Part shown: in pieces, positions 58,901 through 64,000 of the stretch
Numbering within the stretch: position 1 is the stretch's first letter
Layout: each line of letters begins with the position of its first letter
Source of the DNA: Hydractinia symbiolongicarpus
Lineage: Eukaryota; Cnidaria; Hydrozoa; Anthoathecata; Hydractiniidae
Direction: 5' to 3'
NCBI RefSeq assembly: GCF_029227915.1
Contig: NC_079884.1
Span: 8,184,001 to 8,248,000, forward strand
DNA: 64,000 bases
Translations under genes and position numbers: made by a program
Notes under the pieces: model-generated
The model's input: only the letters and a program-made list of their open reading frames with translations
Told to the model about the DNA's origin: nothing
Database searches by the model: none

Positions 58901-61900
58901 TATGTTTTAACAGTTTGTGCCTCAGACAATGCCAATGACACCAGACAGGCGACAGCAACATCGGAAAGGAGATCAAGTTGTTCTGTGATAAATATTAATG
59001 TGCTTGGGGTCAATGACAATTTACCTGTGATAGTCCCTTCTGCTATGACACAAACAATATCTGAGAAGACACCAATTGGAATGTTAATATACAAGTTTTC
59101 AGCCACTGATGCCGATGGGGTTCAACCAACAATTGAGTATAATGCTACAAAAACGTTACCTAGTGTTATGGAGAAATTTACTCTCAATCCAAATGGAGAA
59201 GTCCGAATGTCAAACTCTACCCTGGATTATGAAGCCGGTGTGACTTCATTTGTTCTCTACGTACTTCCAAAAGATGGGGAATCTCCAAATGCATACGGAC
59301 CCGAAGCTGTCCTGACCATAACATTAATCGATATAAACGACAACTCTCCAACATTTCAACAAAATTCTTACTTATTTAGTATAATGGAGAACTCTGCTGT
59401 AGGTACAATAGTAGGGGATGTGTCAGCAACAGATGCAGATGGATCGTCCAATAACCACTTAACTTACTTTCCCTTAGCGAATCAGTTGCCTGCACAATTG
59501 TCATTAAATTCAACAACTGGTGAAATTGCTACTTCTGCTGCAATTGACCGCGAAGCTGTTTCATCACCTTTCATATTTACAATATGCGCAACAGATAATG
59601 CAAATGACACATCACAAGTCACTGCCAACAATGAACAAAGAATTGGATGTTCCATTATCACTGTACATGTTAATGACCAAAACGAATTTCCTCCATTTTG
59701 TACCCCGAATCCCTTTGAAGTTCGCATATCTGAGAAAGCACCGCTTAATTTCCTTGTATTGGAATTAGCAACTGTGTGTGCAGATTTTGATGCAACTGAG
59801 ATCAATCGGTTGATTAGGTATGAAATTAACAATACATTGACAAGTGCAACAGATCAAACCAAATTCACAGTGTCAGTGGATGGAAAAATTCGAATAACAG
59901 GTTCAAAACTTGATTATGAAGAAGGTCAAACACAGTTTTTATTATACATCATGCCTTACAATCCTGGTCCTCTTAGAATTTATGGTCAGCCTTACCAAGT
60001 TATCATCAACCTTTCGGACGTGAATGACAATTCTCCAAAATTTGTTCAAGATGTTTACGTATTTACTATTGCCGATCAAGCAGTTAGCAATACACTAGTT
60101 GGGAGTGTGTCTGCCACAGACAAAGATGGTATAACTAATAATGCAACATATTATTTTAATCTTGGAAACCAATATTCAAGTGTTTTCTTGGTGAATCCAA
60201 CCTCTGGAGAAATTCGAACTGTTGGACTAATTGACCATGCAGTAAAGACGTCTTATGCCATAACAGTGTGTGCAACAGATAACGCAAATGATACTAGGCA
60301 AGTTACTCCAACAGATGAAAAGCGAACAGCTTGTTCTTACGTATCAATCACTGTTTTGCCCAGTGGCAACACACTTCCTACTTTCTCGCAAGCTAACTAT
60401 TCTGTTCAAATATCTGAGAAGGCTCCAACTGGCATGGAAATATTTAAATTTTCTGCTAGAGACACAGACAATACCCCTGTGAATTACGAATTTAATTCCA
60501 GCAAAACAGCAGTAGCCGACATGAGTGCTTTTGTTTTGAACAGCATGACAGGAGCATTAACACTTAATGCAGCTGTGTTGGACTATGAAAGTCAAAACCA
60601 ATATGTTTTGTATGTTGTCTCAAAAGATTCTGTGACAAATGCATATGGTGACGAAGCAATGCTGATTGTCCGTTTGGTTGATGTGAACGATAACAGCCCA
60701 GTATTTACGTCTAGTAGATACCAATGGGACATAAATGAAAACAGCGCTATAGGAAGTAGTGTTGGTGTAGTCACTGCAAGCGATCAAGATGGTACCTCAG
60801 AAAACAAAGCAATTACTTATTCTATTCTTACGAATCAACACAGCAGTATGTTTTCCATCAACACAACATCAGGAGTAATATCTGTAGCTGATGCATTGAA
60901 TTACGAAGCCGGTACCACTTTGTTTGTTTTGACAGTATGTGCAACAGACAATGCTATAGATATGCGGCAGGTCAATGCAAGTAAGTTTTTATTTTTAATT
61001 TTACTGTTATTGGCTTTTTCATGTTTCTTACGTGTTTTAACGGTTATCGGGTTTTAAGAATTAATATTGTTTGTATTTTCATTTGGATTATTTCTTTACA
61101 GTACATGTAGTGTCAAAGTTTAAGAGAAAATTTAGTTTTCTCTTTTTACAATGAATACCAAAAAAAATATTACTTGTATCTTCCATTGCGGTTATTGCTA
61201 TAGCAGCAGCAGGGATAATAGTAAAAGGAAAAAAGCGGAATAGAAAACAGAAGAGGAGAGCTGCATGGGTTACGACATGGCTTTTAAAGCCACAAAAATA
61301 TGGTGCCTTCGAAGCACTATTGAATATTTTTCGAGAAAAGATCTAACAGTGTGTAATTGGAAAAAATTGGAAAAATTGGAAAACTCCTGAAATTCGCTTT
61401 GAAATTTTCTATGCTTGTAGTGTTGGTGGCAGAACCAATCATGCAGTCTTCAAACAGCAGATTTAGGGAAAATCGAAATCAACATTTTTACAGAAAACTT
61501 TCTTTTAAACAAAGTTGTTTTTTAAAATTAGTAATTAAGTGCTAATTTTATGGGACTTTTCGAAGGTATTTATCTTTAATTCTAAAAAAGTTGAATTGGA
61601 GATTTAGAGAGAAATAAGCCAGGTGACATAGTCAACTATAAAAGGGGATTAACATAAAAGTGCTGAGCAACCGTTGTACCACAATCGTACAACAGTTTCA
61701 CAACAGTCACCATTACGACTTTATTGGAAACACATGCACAAAAATGTAATGTAGAGTTTGCAAAACAATTTTAAGGGAACCGACTTAAAAAACTATTTGA
61801 ATTAGCTTTTTCAAATCATTTCACAGACACAGAAGACAGAGTGTTGTTGTTCTTACTGTTTAGTCACTATAATTTAAGTGACAAACATATTTTTGTAATG

Positions 61901-64000
61901 TTTAAATGTTTTTACGTTTAGAAGCAGAAATGCGAAGAAGTTGCTCAGTCGTTGAGATCACGTTAAATAACCTAATGGACGAATCACCTTCTTTCTTACC
62001 TAATTCAGCTGCTCGAGTCATTTCTGAAAAGGCACCTCTAGGTTTGTTTATCTACCAACTCAGTGCAAATAATCCAGAAAGGGGCTTCATCCAATATGAA
62101 TACAATCTCACCAGAACAAGTTTTGCAGACAGAAGCAGATTTGCATTAGAATCATCTTCAGGAATTATTACAATTTCTTCTGCAAGCTTAGACTATGAAA
62201 CAATACAGTCACCAATTACTTTGTATTTCAATGCTAGATTATCTGGTCTGGTAAGCAATGATTTTACATTGAGGATCATTGTATCTGATGTTAACGATAA
62301 CTCACCAATGTTTTCCCAAACAATGTATCAATTCAATGTGACTGAAAATGCAGTTGTTAATACACCAGTAGGTCTTGTAGTTGCTACTGATTCAGATTTA
62401 ACCAGTGCTAACAATAACATTTCATACTATGTTTTGAACAATCAGTTTAGTGATGTATTTCGTATAAATGAAATTACAGGACAAATAACAGTTGTTGGAA
62501 TAACTGATCGTGAAACCATGAGTAAATATGTTATGACTGTGTGTGCAACTGATAATGCAGCAGATAGCAGGCAAACTCATTCATCAAAGGAGCAGCGCCA
62601 GATGTGTACATCTGTGAATATCCAAGTTCTAGATGAAAATGATGTAACTCCTTCATTCTCCCAATCAACATATTCTATAACACTGTCAGAGAAGACACCT
62701 GCATTGTTACCTGTTTTTACATTCTTTGCAAGTGATAAGGATGACGGAGTTAATGGTCGTGTGCAATATTCGACTATTGGTAACTTTCCATCTTCCAGGT
62801 TTTCTTTGGACAGTAATTCAGGGGTGCTAACAACACTGGGAAACCTTGATTATGAAAATGCAACAGTATATGTAATTTCAGTACGTGCATCAGATTCTGG
62901 TTCACCTCCAAAATTTTCAGATGCAACATTAATTGTAAATGTCTTGGATGTTAATGATAATTCACCAATTTTCGAGTTGGACTTGTATAAATTTACTGTG
63001 CTAAACACTGCAACAAACTCAACTTTCGTTGGCAATGTCAATGCTACAGATGCTGATGGTACTGCACTTAATAGTAATATTAAATATTCACTCTTTGCTC
63101 CAGCATGTCCAAATCTGTTTGCTATTGATGCAAACACTGGTAATATTGTTGTTGCAAGTTCATTATCCGCTGCAGGCTCTATTTGTAGATTAACCGTCAT
63201 TGCTAAAGATATGATCAACGCACCGAATCCAGCAGAAAGGCGACAAGACACATCTTTTGTTGAAATAATAATACAAAACGCTGGAAATTCTCCACCAATT
63301 TTTTCTCCTGCTTTTTATGAAGTAGTAATTAGCGAAAAATTTCCAACCAACCAGGTTATATTTATATTTGAGGCAATTGATCCTGATGATCCAGCCGCTC
63401 CTTTATCATATGGTTTTAGTCGAAACACAACAGTTAATCCTGATCGAATGAATTTTGACATAAGTATTGATGGTAAAGTTACATTAAAGTCACCATATAT
63501 AATTGATAGTGAAAATAGAAGTGTACATATGCTTTACGTAAAAGCAAGTGACCAAAGTGGACTGACTGGAAATGAAGCCACATTAAAGATTACTGTACTT
63601 GATGTTAATGATAATTCACCAAAGTTCAGCCAAAATGTTTACGATTTTTCCATCCTTGAAAATTCTGCTAGTGGAACTCCAGTTGGAACAGTTACAAGCA
63701 ATGATGGGGATAGTACATCTGTTAACAATCAAATAAGGTACTATATCCTTGGAAATATCAATGGAAACATATTTGCTATTGATGCTATATCAGGGTTAAT
63801 AACAGTTACAGGTAATTTAAAATTTGTAATTTGGTAAAATTGAATTCTTACGTACATTGCATTACAAGGGAATCTCTTTTTTAGGAAGCGTCGACAGGGA
63901 GGTCCAAGGTAGCTATATGCTTAACATTATTGCAACAGATAATGCTACTGACATTGCTGAATTTGTTCCATCAAATGAACAAAGAATTGGAGCAGCTATT
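43848..64000 (+). CDS. Giant cadherin, first seven exons, 3' end off window
   Basis: Exons: 43848-43905, 49272-52205, 52437-55130, 55362-58055, 58287-60980, 61922-63811 and 63885-64000 onwards. All internal junctions are phase 1, so every internal exon is symmetric. The window holds 13,080 coding nt (4360 residues). Exon 1 encodes a signal peptide (MAWPFCLSLILLLVP). Then come about 39 extracellular cadherin repeats with Ca2+-binding DxD, LDYE/IDRE and D(V/I)NDNSP motifs. Repeats alternate between an ISEKAP type and a type with an extra Cys pair (VCATDNA...R..C). Known: cadherins are Ca2+-dependent adhesion proteins; long ones of the Fat/Dachsous/protocadherin kind span intercellular gaps. No membrane span, EGF/LamG or cytoplasmic part is in the window, so the subfamily cannot be named. 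Exons 3-5 and the end of exon 2 are recent tandem copies. Confidence 0.88.
44167..44518 (+). mobile_element. tRNA-derived SINE with intact tRNA-like head and (ATCT)n tail
   Basis: The 70-nt head (44167-44236) has a 6-bp acceptor-like stem (CGCCGT with ACGGCG), an A box (TAGATTAGTGGTTATAGC) and a perfect B box (GGTTCGATTCC), closest in look to tRNA-Asp/Glu. The body runs through ATGTGAGGGAAATTGGGA and GAGCATTAAATACTCTAGGA, and ends in a tail of ATCT units (44499-44518). It sits in cadherin intron 1. The anticodon loop is 9 nt, so it is not a working tRNA. Confidence 0.8.
45051..45125. mobile_element. 75-bp MITE, CTCGTCCCCAGGGC family
   Basis: AAACTCGTCCCCAGGGCTTT at the left is inverted as CCGGGGACGAG at the right. 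It lies in cadherin intron 1. Confidence 0.7.
45359..45399. repeat. Perfect 17-bp inverted repeat (hairpin)
   Basis: TATATAGTATCATATTT, a 7-base loop, then the exact reverse complement. It lies in cadherin intron 1, with no repeat-family match seen. Confidence 0.9.
46585..46652. mobile_element. Degenerate MITE, CTCGTCCCCAGGGC family
   Basis: CCCTCGTCATGATCCCCATG at the left and CCCTGGAAACGAAGGT at the right suggest an older copy of the same family. Confidence 0.35.
47286..47382. mobile_element. 97-bp MITE, CTCGTCCCCAGGGC family
   Basis: AGCCTCGTTCCCAGGGCATT at the left and GACCCTGGGGATGAGGTT at the right. The interior is the reverse complement of the 39278-39367 copy with modest divergence. 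Confidence 0.75.
47868..47962 (-). mobile_element. SINE 3' fragment, same family as 44167-44518
   Basis: CCAGGAGGGGCCATAGCTTA and GGAGAGTCCTAGAG, then TTAATGCTCATTTT, are the reverse complement of the 3' body of the 44167 SINE. The head is missing. Confidence 0.75.
48147..48212. mobile_element. 66-bp foldback element with perfect 16-bp arms
   Basis: GGTGTGCATTCAAACT at 48147-48162 is exactly inverted at 48197-48212. The interior carries CTGCACTGCACTGC. Confidence 0.7.
48213..49271. other. Remainder of cadherin intron 1; nothing recognised
   Basis: AT-rich sequence ending in a long T tract (TTTCTTTTATTTTTTTTAG) that is a strong acceptor for exon 2 at 49272. Confidence 0.5.
49272..52205 (+). 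other. Cadherin exon 2 (978 codons)
   Basis: Encodes the mature N-terminus and about nine cadherin repeats. The first (LNFLSNSV...) is atypical and lacks a full DxNDN end. From about 50239 to the end, the exon is nearly identical to 53164-55130 in exon 3 (repeats 3-8 of the amplified unit), differing in protein at one visible place (VIAPSAM against VIVPSAM). The donor is GCAA|GTAAGT. Confidence 0.85.
52206..52436 (+). other. Duplicated 231-bp intron, copy 1
   Basis: Runs GTAAGTTC...CATTTAG, with identical copies at 55131-55361 and 58056-58286. Read-through would add about 35 residues before a stop, including a moderately hydrophobic stretch (FVIIAKVFTFYVIKVFF). Confidence 0.85.
52437..55130 (+). 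other. Cadherin exon 3 (amplified unit, A type)
   Basis: 898 codons, phase 1 to phase 1, with eight cadherin repeats as four alternating pairs. Type markers: SAIEKF, YILPKD, AELSL, GPPRIY, SAADKDG, NQTSG, VANMSAFIL and DIKENS. Confidence 0.9.
55362..58055 (+). other. Cadherin exon 4 (amplified unit, B type)
   Basis: Same architecture as exon 3. The first two repeats look identical to exon 3 at protein level. From repeat 3 on, B-type markers appear: SVMEKF, YVLPKD, AQLSL, GPLRIY, SATDKDG, NPTSG, VADMSAFVL and DINENS. GEISTS is private to this copy. Confidence 0.9.
58287..60980 (+). other. Cadherin exon 5 (amplified unit, B type)
   Basis: B-type markers throughout repeats 3-8. Private changes are FTLDSGSG (others FILD), GEIATS and NLSDVND (others NLLD). 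The donor GCAA|GTAAGT is followed by a different, longer intron (941 bp). Confidence 0.9.
61150..61400 (+). pseudogene. Possible PIF/Harbinger transposase N-terminal fragment in cadherin intron 5
   Basis: One open stretch reads a basic run (KGKKRNRKQKRRAAWV), then WLLKPQKYGAFEALL, then NIFREK and a stop. The pattern basic-(W)V--WL--R---GA(Y/F)--LL resembles the start of HARBI1-like transposases as I know them. Downstream frames are broken. A hydrophobic segment precedes the basic run, so a membrane-protein exon (AVIAIAAAGIIV then KKRNRK) is the alternative reading. Low confidence. Confidence 0.35.
61922..63811 (+). other. Cadherin exon 6 (diverged paralogous copy)
   Basis: 630 codons, phase 1 to 1, about six cadherin repeats. 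It starts with the same acceptor context (TTTAG|AAGCAGA) and the same opening (AEMRRSCSVVEITL) as the amplified exons, but is well diverged, so it marks an older round of exon duplication. The donor is ACAG|GTAATT. Confidence 0.85.
63885..64000 (+). other. Cadherin exon 7, partial
   Basis: Acceptor TTTTTTAG|GAAGC at 63885. It continues the repeat in phase (SVDREVQGSYMLNIIATDNA) and reaches the window end. Intron 6 is 73 bp. Confidence 0.8.

Larger units (their letters stand above)
50239..60980 (+). repeat. Tandem array of a 2925-bp unit, about 3.7 copies
   Basis: Equivalent positions are spaced exactly 2925 bp: 50239/53164/56089/59014, introns at 52206/55131/58056, and exon starts 52437/55362/58287. 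Exons and the 231-bp introns are duplicated together. Homology starts near the GACAATTTACCTGTGATA at 50239 and stops just after the donor at 60980, where the following intron is different. Copies are almost identical, intron included. The repeat length is a multiple of the frame within the exon (2694 nt, 898 codons). Confidence 0.95.

Noticed and set aside
50239-60980. CRISPR-like or satellite array
   Set aside because: The units are 2925 bp and coding, with no spacer pattern.
49274-61057. Four separate cadherin genes in tandem
   Set aside because: No unit has its own start or signal peptide, and all junctions splice in phase 1. One gene explains the data better.

Overview
The window is animal nuclear DNA: AT-rich, with spliced genes (GT..AG introns from about 70 bp to several kb), long intergenic stretches and many small mobile-element remnants. 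Vertebrate-type telomere repeats (CCCTAA, internal), large cadherin genes, an adhesion GPCR, a class C GPCR and a clear HACE1 orthologue point to an early-branching metazoan. I think a cnidarian, possibly a hydrozoan, is most likely, but nothing in the sequence fixes the species.

Layout from left to right. (1) 483-14927, minus strand: the first nine coding exons of a HACE1-type HECT E3 ubiquitin ligase (ankyrin part only; the HECT half lies off the left edge). A single-exon class C GPCR (5907-8300, plus) is nested antisense in its third intron. Its first two introns also hold a LINE reverse-transcriptase fragment fused to a 216-bp (AAT)n tract, a Crypton/DUF3504-like fragment and a decayed Ty1/copia element. 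(2) 16591-18990: intergenic DNA with a TIR element, a 182-bp TIR element carrying telomere repeats, and a tRNA-derived SINE. (3) 19494-20573, plus: single-exon class A GPCR. (4) 22001-27910, minus: a complete fatty acyl-CoA reductase in 13 coding exons plus a 5' UTR exon, with two foldback elements in its introns. (5) 30770-32594, minus: part of an unrecognised spliced gene. (6) 33017-35455, plus: single-exon adhesion-type GPCR with a degenerate GPS and a repetitive tail. (7) 35.5-49.3 kb: a MITE/SINE-rich stretch that spans the intergenic region and the first intron of the next gene. (8) 43848-64000, plus: the first seven exons of a giant cadherin that runs off the right edge.

The most striking structure is in the cadherin gene. 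A 2925-bp unit (231-bp intron plus a 2694-bp phase 1-1 exon encoding eight cadherin repeats) is present in about 3.7 nearly identical copies between 50.24 and 60.98 kb. Introns are duplicated along with exons and every copy keeps the frame, so the ectodomain has grown by whole 898-residue blocks. The copies fall into two sequence types, A-A-B-B, which suggests repeated unequal crossing-over (or, to be excluded, an assembly problem). An older, diverged copy of the same exon type follows at 61922.

The genes do not form an operon or one pathway. The only thematic link is cell-surface reception and adhesion: three GPCRs from three different classes, each intronless, lie among intron-rich neighbours. 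Exon boundaries were deduced by eye from splice motifs, reading-frame phase and fit to known families; they have not been tested against transcripts.
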